A stretch of 64,000 nt of DNA, from assembly GCA_033439295.1 (NCBI GenBank), contig JAVTLE010000016.1:1054001-1118000 (forward strand), in the 5' to 3' direction. The stretch comes from Deuterostichococcus epilithicus (Eukaryota; Chlorophyta; Trebouxiophyceae; Prasiolales; Stichococcaceae). Positions 34,211 through 45,917 of the stretch are shown here, in pieces. The notes under the pieces are model-generated. The model saw only the letters and a list, made by a program, of their open reading frames with translations, made no database searches and was not told where the DNA came from. Position numbers and translations under genes: made by a program. How positions within the stretch are numbered: the first letter of the stretch is position 1; the number at the start of each line of letters is the position of its first letter.

Positions 34211-36296
34211 TCAAGCTGCAAAATTCCCTCGCCTGTACGCCTGCACATATGCAACCCCCGACAGGACTGTTGTGCCAGCTGTCACAAGTGCGGCTACATT
34301 CAATACGCCGCCAGCCGGCCAGCCCACACAGGCATGCAGCAGGAAGCCAGACACGGTGGCCAGCTGTAACACCGTGTTGACCTTGCTGACGTACAGCGGC
34401 GCGACAGACCCCGCTCCGGGCACCGATGCAGCCTGCGGATTGCTGCTGGTGCTGTTGTCCACCTGCATTACAAAGGAGAGGGATTCTAATTTCCACCTTC
34501 CAGCATCCTTGACATTCTGGGCAAACGCCTAGGCACTGATGGTGCTTGGGTCTGCGATTGTGCGCTTGCACACGCAGACACTGGAAGCTGTAAATGTGGT
34601 GCTGATGCTCTGCATGCAACCCACCTGCATGCCACGCGGGGCGATGCGGAAGAACTCTGACACGCTGACTTGCCGCCAGCCCAGCGACTGCGCACGGGCC
34701 GCAAGGCTGGCGCTCACCAAGAAGACGTCACGCCCAATGATGACTGCCGCCAGGTATGTTGGCAGCGTCCCCTGCGCCGAATAACTTCACAGTTCGTTCC
34801 AGCGGTCCGGCAAAGCCAGACCATATGCACTTCAATCTGGCGTCAAGGTCTCATTCAGCGGTGCGCGCCAGCCATGCAGCGGGTTTGGGGGCAGCTACTC
34901 AGAGCGCACAGATTCCTATGACCAGGATTGCTGCGCCATGAGGACTTTGCAAGCCGTCAGCAGCAGGGCCTCATCCAGACTTCTCATTTGCTTCTGCTCT
35001 CTGACTGATCTGTTGAAGAATCAGACTGCCAGGATTCCAGGCACCTGGACGCCCAGGGCGGCAACCATGCTGCCTAGAGGACCTTGTCCGCAAGCGGGCC
35101 CTACATTTTCAAGAAATTGATTTCCAGACACAGTATGGTCAACGCAAAGGCACCTGGACACCCAGAGCGGCGACGACGCTGCCAATGAGAACCTTGTCCG
35201 CAAGCGGATCCAGGTAGGAGCCCAGCACCGACTGCTGGTCGAAGCGCCGCGCCACCCAGCCGTCCAGCCAATCGCTCCAGCCTGCGCGCGCGCGGCAAAG
35301 ACTTGACGTCAAGTGGCAGGCTGGGGTTCTTGCCTGATCATGATGGGGCTTGCTGGAGTCCTGGCCTGGCCAGTCGCTCCACCCTGCACTCGAGGCAGCG
35401 GCTGATCACTGGACCTGGAAATCGTGCAGTTGCTGGGTAATTCGCAATGCTTGAGTCAACGGGCTCTTCGAAGGCTGCAGCGGGTGTGTACCACAACCCG
35501 GCACGCAGCTATGGTAGCGTGCATGCAATGGAGGCAGCCGGCGGCAAGGGAAGCTCAAGCCATGCAAGTCGACCCAGCAGGGATGCCAGCCTGCGATGCT
35601 GTGTACGGCAGGATGCTGATAGCAGATGATAAGCTTTGCTGTTCTGAACCCGGCAAGCCCACCTGAGATGAGCAGACCCACGAGCGCAGCATTGACGTTG
35701 CCGGCGATTATCCAGGAGGCAATGATGGGCCCGGAGACGAGCCGCGCGATCGAGATGGCATTTGGTGCATTCCACACCTCCCGCTGCGTCCATCCCGAAC
35801 TGCTGGCTGTCGATGCTGCTCTGCTGGCTGCACTGGAAGCCTCTACCTTGCGATCAGGGTCTTGCTGACCTGCTGCCTCAGCACTGTGCCGCTGGTCATG
35901 GCTGTCACCGCCATCCCCGCTATCGCCTGCCTTGCTGGCGAACGCGCGCCGGCAGCTGCCGATGAGCGCTGCAGCCGCTGCAGACCAGTGGCAACTGCTG
36001 CTGCTGGCGGCATGATACGCCGGTAGCAACGATGTGCTGCCCTGAAACGAGCTGAATGCGGCCAGGTGCGTTGCAGCGCTGCAGGGCGAACAGAAGCTGG
36101 CAAGGCTGACTACGGGCCTTGCCATGTGCACGTTGACGTGCAATGAACCGACCCAGCAGTCCAACTCACATGCAGCGCCATGGCTGCTGCACGCAGAGCT
36201 GCATGACACCGCTGTGGGTGCCAGAGCTTCGGACGCGCCACCAGCAGCGTATCTTGCTGCATGCAAGAGAGCCTGTGTGTGGCGTAGAGCTCGCAT
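34211..36296 (-). CDS. Cardiolipin synthase, mitochondrial (CDP-alcohol phosphatidyltransferase)
   Basis: Five exons on the minus strand, 36296-36170, 35977-35663, 35281-35154, 34771-34625 and 34462-34211, join in phase to about 322 residues. The catalytic motif D-x2-D-G-x2-A-R-x8-G-x3-D-x3-D is complete in [12 protein letters not shown] followed by [30 protein letters not shown] precedes it, and [26 protein letters not shown] and [15 protein letters not shown] follow, all typical of eukaryotic cardiolipin synthase. The N-terminus has a long R/S/A-rich presequence containing RRAFASK. The enzyme makes cardiolipin from CDP-diacylglycerol and phosphatidylglycerol in the inner membrane. The first intron and exact start are less sure because the frame is open across that intron. 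Confidence 0.92.
35041..35100 (-). repeat. Decayed copy of cardiolipin synthase exon 3 end
   Basis: Inside the intron after exon 3 is a diverged copy of the exon's last 60 or so bases (35150-35211), including the codons for D-K-V, the A-A-L-G-V-Q end and the following donor. A TAG interrupts the copy. It is either a dead duplicated exon or a poison exon. Confidence 0.8.
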
Positions 36297-36561
36297 GCTG
36301 GGTCGTCGAGCTAGGATAAGAGGACTCGGCCGCAAGCTGGAAAGTGGATTTTTGCTGGGCAAGCTCGAAGCTCCGACATGATGCACAGATGCTAACATAT
36401 ACATCAGTGACAATCCCCATCACATTCGTCATTTGCAACAGTACCATGTCTCCTGGATCTTTCACATTGGACTAGCTAGCTGCGTGTTGCGTGCTGCTTT
36501 GCCCCCAGCCGAGAGTGAAGAGTTCCTGTCGGATCACTGGTGTCGCACTCGCGCTTGTGGC
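36297..36561. promoter_or_regulatory. Bidirectional promoter, cardiolipin synthase and TRAPPC2L
   Basis: Only 265 bp lies between two divergent start codons, so the promoter is very likely shared. Confidence 0.45.
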
Positions 36562-37698
36562 ATGTTCGTCTGCGCTGCCGTCATCGGGCAGACGGTAAAC
36601 ATCGGCGTGCATTTCACATGCCATCATGTTGTCCTGCTCCCCGTTGTGGTGTTTTCGCTGCGCGGCATAACCTTCACCCAACCGTGCGCCTGTGCGGCTC
36701 AAGCTGCAGCTGCAGAGGTGCACAACGACCGTCACCTCTCACTGCAGAGCCAGCCGCTGTACCTGGAGACGTTCCAGGACCCCCAGGCCGCCTCCGGCGA
36801 CGCGCTCACGTTCCACTATCTGGTGCACTGCGCGCTTGACGGCGTCGAGGAGAAGAGTTGCGCTTTGCTGTCCAACGTCAAGCCCGCATGACCCAGTGAT
36901 CGCTTGTGCACAGACAGAGAAGTGATGGACCCTGCTGGGTGAAGATGATGACTGACAGTGGCTCCTTGTCGGCAATTGCGGCACTGCAACACGTTGCTGA
37001 AAAGGACCTACTTCTCGTCTGCAGTCGCATCGCCGAAGAAGTTGCCGCAGCAGGCGGGCGACTCGTATCTGGGGCTGCTGTACTCGACCGAGGATTATCA
37101 CGTCTATGGGTAAGACTCCCCCTCGACTGACCAGCCGGACGCTGTATCAGCACTGTGAATGCCACTCTGGCGGGCCCTGATGCCCATGTAGAGCACAGGG
37201 CCTCTTTAAACGCCCTGCTACTGCATCTTGTAAACCTTTGAACCCCTGCGACTGCGCAGGTATCTGACCAACACGCGCATCAAGCTCATAACAGTGGTGG
37301 ACAATGATGCAGTAAAGGAGGAGGAAGTGCGCACGGTGGGTCGGCAGGAAACATGGAAAGAAATCTGACAGATTGCGCACTGCATCGTGGTGCCAGTCCC
37401 GTGGTCGTCAATGCGGCTGTCCGCGCGCGGCGCAGGTGCTGAGGCAAATTCACGCAGCATATGTGGACGCAGCCTCAAACCCCTTCCATGAAGCAGGCCA
37501 GGTTCGTCTTTTGGGACGGAGTTCGCTGCTGCATACTGCTGGACTGGCTGCCTCTCTGCTCGTACCCAGCTCACCAAGCCATCAAACCGTGCCATTGAGA
37601 TGAATTTCTGTTCTGTACAGCCGCTCACCTCGCCACGCTTTGGTGAACGAGTGAAGGCGATCGTTGAGTCAAGAAATGCAGCGGCACAGACAGCATGA
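36562..37698 (+). CDS. TRAPPC2L: TRAPP complex subunit 2-like protein
   Basis: Six exons, 36562-36594, 36748-36856, 37025-37109, 37260-37335, 37436-37501 and 37621-37698, join in phase to 148 residues, close to the 140 of animal TRAPPC2L. The longin-like fold is visible in order: MFVCAAVIG, QPLYLETFQD, LTFHYLVHCALDGVEEK, SYLGLLYSTEDYHVYGYLTN, IKLITVVDND, LRQIHAAYVDAASNPFHE and the last helix FGERVKAIVES. The protein is a core subunit of TRAPP, the exchange factor for Ypt1/Rab1 that tethers ER-to-Golgi vesicles. It is divergent from cardiolipin synthase. The first exon is only 33 nt and fits the family start M-x-V-C-x-A-V-I. Confidence 0.93.
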
Positions 37699-39028
37699 CG
37701 GACACCATCTTGACGCAGCCTTTGACTCCTCGGCTACCATCATCGTGTCTGTGGCCCACCCTTTTGCAGCGTGCTGCTTGCTGCAGTTCCTTGGTGCTCT
37801 TCATCCCGCAGCTTTCGAGGTTTGCGCCAGTCGAAGTGAGCTTCAGGCCGAACATTGCTCTAACTCCCGCATTGCGTGCGCACAACATGCCCAAGGTGCG
37901 TGTTGGTGACGTTTTCGTGTGTGTCCACCCAAGTGGAGTGTGTCATGGAGCACTGTTTCATGCTCATGTTGGGCTTTGCCGATTCTGCAGCCTCTTGTCG
38001 CAGGCTTTCGAGACATGCAGAAGCAGATGATCGACCTTGTCAACACCGCATCTCTACTTTTGCCACGTCGGATCACGGTCTGCTGAAAAGTTAATACGAG
38101 TGGTACCACGCACTGATGGATTGATTTAGTTGGCGCACCCGTACCCGCCGGCTGCTGCGAAGCCAGCGTATCTTCAGAACGGGCATGCTGTCGGGTCGGA
38201 CTGACTAGAGCAGGGTCTTCCTGCGAGAATTAAAGAGCTGCTACGGTCAGAAGACACCATCGATGGCGATATCGCATTACAAATGGATCAAGTCCCATTC
38301 CCCTGTACCCCCTTCACTTGTCCAAGAAAAGGACTCGACCCCCCTGTAGTAACATCCCCAGCCACAGCAAGTGTGCTGTACACACTGCAAACGCCTTCTG
38401 CCCTGATCATTGCGATTGGTGTCCTTCTGCCAGCAACAGCTACAAAAGCCTGGCTTACGTACGCTCGCTCGCGACGTACTATTGGGTTTTTTCAGCCCAT
38501 CCGATACAGCAGCGCCTCGTCATGCCAGCCGTGCTCTCATCTGATAGTCAAAATATCACTGCTTGATCCGTTGTGGGTGCTGCTGTGGCCAATGGGACAC
38601 GGCAGGATCCGGACAATTGCAATGGTGTGTCAACGTGCACTCGTTTTAAAGTTGGAGCCACGCCAGACAGATGTTACATTTCAGGCGATGAGTCGGTCGA
38701 CCGGTGCGTTACAAGGTTATGTGACGCAATACGAATTACTTTGTTACGCGCGAGTCGGACTGCGAGACAGTATAATGCAGGACGAGGCCCATCACTCGTG
38801 CAGTAGTCATCCTGCCTGCACCCCATCTTTGCGATCAACACTCGCCCTTTACGCTGCAAGGTGACGCGCGCCCTCCTCATCTTGCGTCAGACTCGTAATT
38901 CTTCTTCGAAAAGCCTTCATACTGCCGCTTGTGAACGTCAGCCCTGCTGCTCGCGCCCGGTTTGCGGCTTCAGGAGCACCAGCAGGCAGTAGCATCGCCT
39001 CCACATCGAGGCCTCCGCGTCTACTGAC
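37699..39028. other. Long spacer without a supported gene
   Basis: An open frame at 38283-38864 (193 codons) has no motif, no GC bias at third positions and no splice partners, so I do not call it. The stretch is less GC-rich than the genes around it and includes the protease gene promoter. Confidence 0.5.
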
Positions 39029-41728
39029 ATGGTGGCCCGCTCATACCGAATTGAGCTCATATCTATTGCTCTCGTGGTCCTTGCTGTCGGCTGCGCCGCA
39101 AGGTGCGCACCTGCACCTGGTTGTGATTGGATCGTCGTACTGGTAGTGCCGGAACCTGCTCTTCCTAGGTGCACACCTGCATCGCTTCATCCTACGAATG
39201 AAATAAACATTCGATGCTCATCACCTTCCTGGAGTCATACGTCAGCCGCTTTGACGAAGCCGGTGTGAAACCTGTCCTTTTTCATGAAAGCTGTCCTTTT
39301 TGCAGGAACGTCCTGCGCTCCTCCGCAGCAGCCGTGCCTGTTGTGTTTTAGAAAATGATTGAAGCCAAACTGGCTTGCAATAGAGTATCACGCTGCGCAG
39401 GCCCCTGACGGACGAGCCGCTGCAGGCACGACAGCTGCCGGCGCTCACCAGCATTGCATCCTCCCTCCAGCTTCAGCTGTCAGCCGTGCAGGGCAAGTTG
39501 CAGCTGTTCACCGACGCACTTCTTACCTCCAGCACCATCCCCTTCACCGCCGCCCGCCGCCAGTCTCTGCGCCCCGAGGCGCCTGCTGCTCCCAACTCAC
39601 CGCCAGCTGCGGCTCCCACCACACCTAAACTCTCTGCTGGCTACGAAGGCGCAGACACGGCCACGCCCTCAGCGCAGACAGCTGCCGAGCGCCTCGAGAA
39701 CGCCAGGGCCACCATCGCTGCCAAGCTCCGGGCTCGCGCTTACGACCCTGCTGCCATGCAGGTGACCATTCCCTCATCCCTCCTCGCCTTCGAGTCTGTG
39801 GTATCGGCATACACGCACCTGCTGCATGACTGCCGGACAAATCTCGAGAGCAGGACAGCTTGCTACAAGGATGATTTTCTGGATCATGCAGCTCCTTGCT
39901 GCCGGCATATCGACCTGAGCGGCATTGTTGCCGGTTGCAGGGGGAGTGCATGACAGTGCTGTTCAAGCCAGACGGCAAGGTCTTCACCCGATCGTGGACC
40001 TGGGAGGGTCCGGCCGCCAACATGGACCTGGCCGCCGCAGCCGCGGCGCTGCAGCCACACTCCGGAGACGCATACATCAGCCTGCCATCTCTGAGCGGCG
40101 CTTGCGACGGCTGCATCGGCACGGACACACGCGCCCGCGTGTCTGCCGACGCTGCTGCCGCCTTTCCCCAGACCGCCATTGGTGCCGACCTCCTCGCCAC
40201 TATTCGTGCATGAAACCGAAAGCTTGCGGCCTTGACGCCATGGCAGCAGGCTCGAGTCGATTGCAATGGCCAAGTGTGCTCGATTGGCCTTTGGAACCAG
40301 AGTCTGCATGGATTGCGACTTGATTGGACTTGAAGCCCAGCTCGGGAAGGCTGTATGTTTTTGGCGTTCATGTGTATCTCAATAACAGCAACCAGTGGTC
40401 GCAGCCTACAGTGCTCTGACACGAGCCTTTTGCTGCTCCGCAGGCCAGCTGACCGCCACCGCGCCCTCTACCACCGGCTCCGCTGCGTCCGCCGTTGAGT
40501 GGTGCACCGGTGCCATGATCAGCCCGCGCCATGTGCTGACGGCCGCCCACTGCGTGTGGGACGTTGAGGGCGCCCACGCCGCCATGACCAATCTCGCCTT
40601 CTCGCCCGGCCGCAACGGCGCCGCCACCCCCTTTGGCACCATCGCCTTCGAGTCGGTGATCCCCTACTCCACTCGTAGCTCTTTGCTGTGTTTCTCGGTT
40701 TGCAAATTGGCAGCAAGACTGCAGACTCGACACGTCGGCTCGAATGATGCGCACCTGTAGTGGGTAAAGCAGGAACAAATAAATATCGGATTTCGAGCTA
40801 CATGCTGCTACAAGCGTGATCTTTGATGATTTCACATTCCGATGGACGTGCGCCAGCAAATTTTGCAGGTCAGTCGATATCATCGACTGAAATTCCTGAG
40901 GCTGCCGGCCGTCACGCAGGTGCGCCTGTTGGACCAGTTCGAGTCCCAGGAGTCCTACTCTGACACTGCCGCAAATAACGACTTCGCCGTCATCACACTT
41001 GGACAGCCGGTCGGCCGCCGCACGGGCTGGCTGGGCTTTGAGTGGAGCCGTGTCGCTGGGGAGACCGTCGACCTGACCACCAGTGGTACGCCTGCTCACT
41101 GCTTCGGCGTGCGCAGCGTTCATGTCCGGACCAAAGCATTCGCAATGATCCTGCTGAATGAGACTAGCATGTCACTTGTGAACCGTTTATCCAGGTAATA
41201 AAAGCGGGCAAGCCAGCCTTGTGCCGCTAGCCCGCTACTGACAGTCACGAGTTGACTTGCATTTCATGTGCAGGGTACCCTGACGACAAGCCGCAGCACA
41301 CGATGTGGGAGACCACCTGCCCACGCACCGCCTTCCATGCGGATGCAACCAACAATATCGTGCAGCATAGCTGTGACTCCACCCACGGCCAGAGCGGCTC
41401 TCCCCTGTTCGACGCCTCCCACAACGTGCGCGCCGTGCTGACCGGCGGCAACTCTGGCGGCGTCAACTGGGCCCTCAAGGTGGGCAGCAATACATATTTG
41501 TGGTGGCGTCGTGTCAAACCCGATTTACAGCATCCCAGTGCGACTGTTCTTTGGCTGTTCTGTTGAATACGATATCACGCTCAGGTGGATGAATTCGTCT
41601 TCTCCACCGTGCTGGGCTGGATGCAAGAGGATGGCGAGTTCGTCGGCGTCGGCGCCGGCGTCGCCTCGCTGCCGGTCACGGAGCTGGCTGATGTGAGCGG
41701 CACCGCAGCAGCTGCGGCCGGCCGCTGA
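39029..41728 (+). CDS. Secreted V8/trypsin-like serine protease with N-terminal extension
   Basis: Seven exons, 39029-39102, 39401-39761, 39941-40181, 40444-40655, 40920-41085, 41274-41479 and 41585-41728, join in phase to about 467 residues. Exon 1 encodes a signal peptide (MVARSYRIELISIALVVLAV, then GCAAR). About 210 residues of helical, proline- and alanine-rich sequence follow, probably a propeptide or extra domain. The protease domain begins at FPQTAIGQLTATAPS and shows the full triad: MISPRHVLTAAHCVWD (His), YSDTAANNDFAVITL (Asp) and CDSTHGQSGSPLFD (Ser). G-Q-S-G-S-P rather than G-D-S-G-G is the glutamyl-endopeptidase (S1B) style. The likely site is secretory or extracellular. The first exon is joined to the rest by phase and by the good signal peptide. 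Confidence 0.87.
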
Positions 41729-41738
41729 GCAACCGCGT

Positions 41739-41785
41739 GGCGCCCTGGTGCTGCTGCCGCACGGTGGCAGCAGCACCAAGGCGCC
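41739..41785. repeat. Strong hairpin just after the protease stop codon
   Basis: Two 20-nt arms, 41739-41758 and 41766-41785, are inverted repeats with one mismatch and a 7-nt loop (GCACGGT). The arm contains GGTGCTGCTGCC. It begins 11 nt after the stop codon, so it would form in the 3' UTR of the protease mRNA. Confidence 0.85.
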
Positions 41786-42343
41786 GCCGGCTGGGCAACT
41801 AGTACCATATTGACTCGCCTGCGGCAGCCGGGAATAGGTTGTGGCAGTTCTGGTATTTTCGGTGCAGCTGGATGGGCATTCTGCCCATTCCGGTGAATAT
41901 GAAATTGCTGATCAGATTGGCCGTCGTGTCAAAATAAAAGGAACTCAGGTCGCTGGAAAATCCCTGACATAACGATGCTTCTGGACGGCTATCCCCTTCT
42001 GACTGGAGCGGGCATGCCGGGACTGATGACTGCTGCCACCAGTCGATTTCATGTGTTTTTGTTTCTGGTACTGTTTCATTCGTTGACAACATGAAGACTA
42101 CTCTGCAGACAAAATTTGTTCGCAAGTGAAGGCAGCAGATGTAATCATCATCGTCTGCCAATTCTTAAGTCTGTTCGTCAAGCAGACTCACTAGTTGCAC
42201 GCGTGACCATGCGCTGCAGCAAGCCAACGACCTTTCGATATCAAGCCCACCGTGATTGCCTGCGCCCCCTCCGCAGTAAACACCATATTGAGCTGCCCCA
42301 ATAGCAGCGCCAGAAGATGCGACATTCGCTCAGCAAGCTCACT
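41786..42343. other. Convergent spacer
   Basis: It lies between the 3' ends of the protease gene and the unrecognised minus-strand gene. No other feature was seen. Confidence 0.45.
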
Positions 42344-45293
42344 TCAGCAGAATACAGAGTCGACGCTGCTGAAATCGTCGTCCCATTCCTGCTGCCGCCC
42401 CCGACGCCGGGTCGCAGCAGCGTGTCCTGCAGCCTTGCCGCTCTGACCAGCTGCCGGCGCCGCGCAGACATCGCCGCAACCTTCCTCAGCTTCCTGTGAT
42501 GTTGCAAACAGCCACATCACCGTTGTGTCGCCAGGGCTCTCCCAAGCGCACTGCATGGAGACAGCAGCCAAATAAGCGTGCATTTCTTTCGCTTGAAGCC
42601 CTGATTGACGACGTTCTGACCGAACGTTCCTTAGCTCGACTCGAGTAACATCGGGGAATGGCACCCGGAAGAGCCGCCAGGGGTGCCAAAGTCTGTGGAA
42701 GACGCGCTGATGATGGTGCAAAGTCGGGAGAGCCAGTGCTGTAGACAGGGCTGAGAGTTGCCTCCTCAGAGGCGCTGAGGACGTCAGCTTCGGGTGCCTG
42801 CCAGCAGGGCAGCCCACCTTCCCGCCACAAAATGTGCCTCTGATTCGGGCAGGGTAACCTTGCGCCTGTGCACATGCCTTTAAATTTGAAAAGGCTGGGG
42901 AGGGAAGATGCTGCCGGGCTTTTTGCGGGGATCGGCATGCGCAGGGAAATGGCACTTGCATACCTCCAGGGATCTTTTCCATCAGCGGCGACACCGCAGC
43001 ATCCACCTGCTTAATTTCCGTGTTAGTAGCCTCGCTGATGCCTGGAGCCAAGCCGATGCAGCACAGGTGCGTCAGCACAGCCTTTATCCTCAAATGTTGA
43101 AACACATCAGTAGAACCATTTGCTGGATTCAAAGATATCGCAGTGCGCACTGTCCATACCTGCCGACTCGACCTTCCTAGGTGACGACCGCAAGTCTTTG
43201 CCGGCGGCGCACCCGTCATGCCTCGGTTGCACACCTGTAGTGTAGGGAACCTGCAGCAACAGCTGTCACTCCATGTACCATGGGATGCCGGCAATATGGT
43301 TACAATGGTCTGGTAGTGGAGGTCAACCTTCGGCTAAGACAACCTGACAAGGCATACCTGAAGTGCCGGGCGCACACCGATTTCAGCAGCGAGCCATGCT
43401 GCGGGCGTCAGACCGTTCCCGAGTGCCTCAGAACAGCCAACAGGCGTGTCGAACGGCGGAAACGCCACCAGTTGATGTTGCGGTGCAGCGCCAGTCAATG
43501 CCGTCAGAATCCGCGCACCAAATGCCACGTCAGCCTGCAAGCCGGCCGCTGCTGCCGGGCTGACAGCCGCCGACTTGTCCGCCAGATCGTGTGCCCTCTG
43601 CATGGCAGCGTCGTGCAGTGACAGCGAGCCGGCGCCGCTGTCAAGGATGAGCCGTGCTGGGTCCTGATTCCCAGACTGGTCGGCGGCATTGCTCGTGGAG
43701 TCGAGCCAGCGCTGCAGCTGGTTTGCCGCAGGGTCCAACGTGTTTGTGCCTGTGATGTGGCGGACGTCAAATGACCGTTCAGAACATTTTTAAAATCGCT
43801 AATTCAAAAGAGCACTGTGATGGCCGCAGGAAGTCATATTGAAGCAGGCATCCAACGTTGAGCAGGTCGCATGAGGCCTTACCTATATCACGCGAGCCCA
43901 GGGTGCGGGTCTGCGTCTGTTGTTCAGAAAGACGCCGTTGCGGTGCCCGCACAGCCCACCGGATCTCGCACACTGTTTCCGAGTTTCTGTGTTTGTGGTC
44001 TTGCCAGAGCGCTCGCAGCTAACGCCTCCTGCAGCCGCTCTGCACACCACAGCCATTCAGTTTCATGTCCCGGGCCAATGCACAGGAGGACGGGATGGGT
44101 GGCGGGAAAGCGGGGGCAGGAGTCATGCCAGTGGCACCTTTGTGAGTGGCATCAGTCGGCAGCAATCCGCATGGAGGCCCACCTGCTGCTTTGGGCCTGC
44201 ATGAAGTGCGACCTTCTGTTCCATGGCCGTCGGTGGCGCCCGCAGTTGTGCATCGCGCAGCGTCCTGCCAAAGGCGATGTGCACCTGCAGCGCGGGCAGC
44301 GCTGGCCGCTGGTAGGTGCGCTGCCTAATTGAGCGCCCAGCCGACAGCTGCGGGGGCAGCGAAAGACAGCTCTCTGTCGCCGTGCATGCTAGGGTCGCTG
44401 TGAACCAAGTGCAGGGCACCCATCTGATCGTAAACACAACCTGCATGAGGATCAGCAATCGACTGCAGATGCATGGGGCGCCGACCTGCGGCGCCGCAAA
44501 GCTGCGCTTGGGGCGCGGCGGCTGCAATGCGACGCGCGGCAGCGGTGCTGCCTTTGCACTTTTCCTGGGCTGAACTGCACGTGCAGCCGCCGCTGCTGGC
44601 GCGGCATCGGTGTTGCGCTGGCTGGCTTGCGGGCAAGTGGCCGCTGGCTCGCCAGCCATGATGCAAAACGAGACCACAGCCGCGAAGTCCCGCTGGCACT
44701 GGTCCAGATCCTGCCATGCGTGCCCTGCAGCGCCAAGGAATCGCCCCTGACTTGTCGAAGGTTGGACGAAACGACCCATGTCGACGGACGAGACTAGAGA
44801 TGGCAAATTCTGAAGCCACGCAGCAACATTTGCACACATGGCTGATGACCTGACGGCAGAGATGCGAAAGCCACCGTTGTGTTCAGTGCCATTATCTCAA
44901 CACCACTCACCCTTGCAGGCCACTTTATTGCAAGTTGCGGCAGCATGCGTACTTTTATCCGGCAGTGCGGAGATCCACAAAAATGGCGCTTTGGTGACCA
45001 TCACCTCTGCCAGGTAGTTGCGACACTCAGCAGCAGCCACGATGCCCTTGCCGGGCTGGGCGGGCGGCCGCATGCGCCGCAAGCACAGCTGGACGTCCTC
45101 CTTGCGCACGACAGTCGCCTTGGCCGTCTCCTGGAGTCAGTAAGTCACAAAGCTCGAATGTGGGCGTTTGTGTTTGGATCCGGAAGGTTGCAAATGCAAC
45201 TCAGCCTCTGTGAACATGCACGCGGATAAGAGGGCGCACGTATTGGCGGACTAGCTGCTTGATCGATCGCACAGTTGAGTCTTCGGCCGCCAT
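42344..45293 (-). CDS. Unrecognised multi-exon gene
   Basis: The first two exons look sound: 45293-45240 (MAAEDSTVRSIKQLVRQY) and 45130-45005 (ETAKATVVRKEDVQLCLRRM...), both phase 0 with GT-AG borders. Possible further exons are 44809-44486 (rich in A, P, R, K), 44347-44285 or further, a piece near 44020 (EALAASALARPQTQKLG), 43770-43360 (LDPAANQLQRWLDSTSNAAD, then ILDSGAGSLSLHDAAMQ), one near 43050-42965 (ISEATNTEIKQVDAAVSPLM) and a last exon ending WDDDFSSVDSVFC with stop at 42344. The helix with R-K-E-D-V-Q-L recalls histone-fold or AAA-lid helices but is too short to assign. I cannot name the family, and the 3' half could belong to more than one gene. Confidence 0.4.
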
Positions 45294-45917
45294 CGTGCCT
45301 CAAGCGTATGCAGTGAGATGCATCAGGATGCTCGCTGGACGTCTGCAACCGTGTCGTTGTGCGGAACGTTTCGACACAGGGTGAGCTCGCCTTTAAGGGG
45401 GCACGCCTGGCCTTGACTATGCTGGGCTAAACAATGGCGCATTGCAAACTTCCCGCTTCCTTGTACTGAGGCAAGACAGGTGCATTCGGCAGTGCGCGCG
45501 CAATGATCCAGGGGTCGATGCTTGCTCGTCCAAGGTTATGACAGCATCTCCCCGCTGGCTTCTTTGCAAAAGCCTTTTACCTCAAACACGCTGACACAAG
45601 CGTTCCCTAGCAGCTAACTTTCAAGGACTCCTCCTCTGCGACAAGTAGCAACTGGGTTTGCGCATCCTGAACCCAAGAATGGCACTGCAGATCCCCTTCT
45701 CGAGCCGCACGCAACCAAACCAACATGTTGCCGTGGCAGCAGCTTCAGGGTGCAGGATCTCCAGCAGCACTTGCAGGCATGCCAGTTTGCCAGCGTCGTC
45801 CCCTCGCCAACAGAAGCGCGCATCACGGCGTCAGGCGCTGCATCTGGCGGCAGGTTGCTGCTCCGTCCAGTCGGCCGTCTCTCGTAAAACAACTCAGATG
45901 TGCATGATGCTCGTATC
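45294..45917. promoter_or_regulatory. Divergent upstream region, unknown gene and YjbQ gene
   Basis: It lies between two divergent starts. A stretch near 45700-45820 has open frames on both strands, but none is supported as an exon. Confidence 0.4.

Noticed and set aside
38283-38864. 193-codon plus-strand open frame
   Set aside because: No motif, no codon bias and no splice sites tying it to other exons. It could be real but is not supported.
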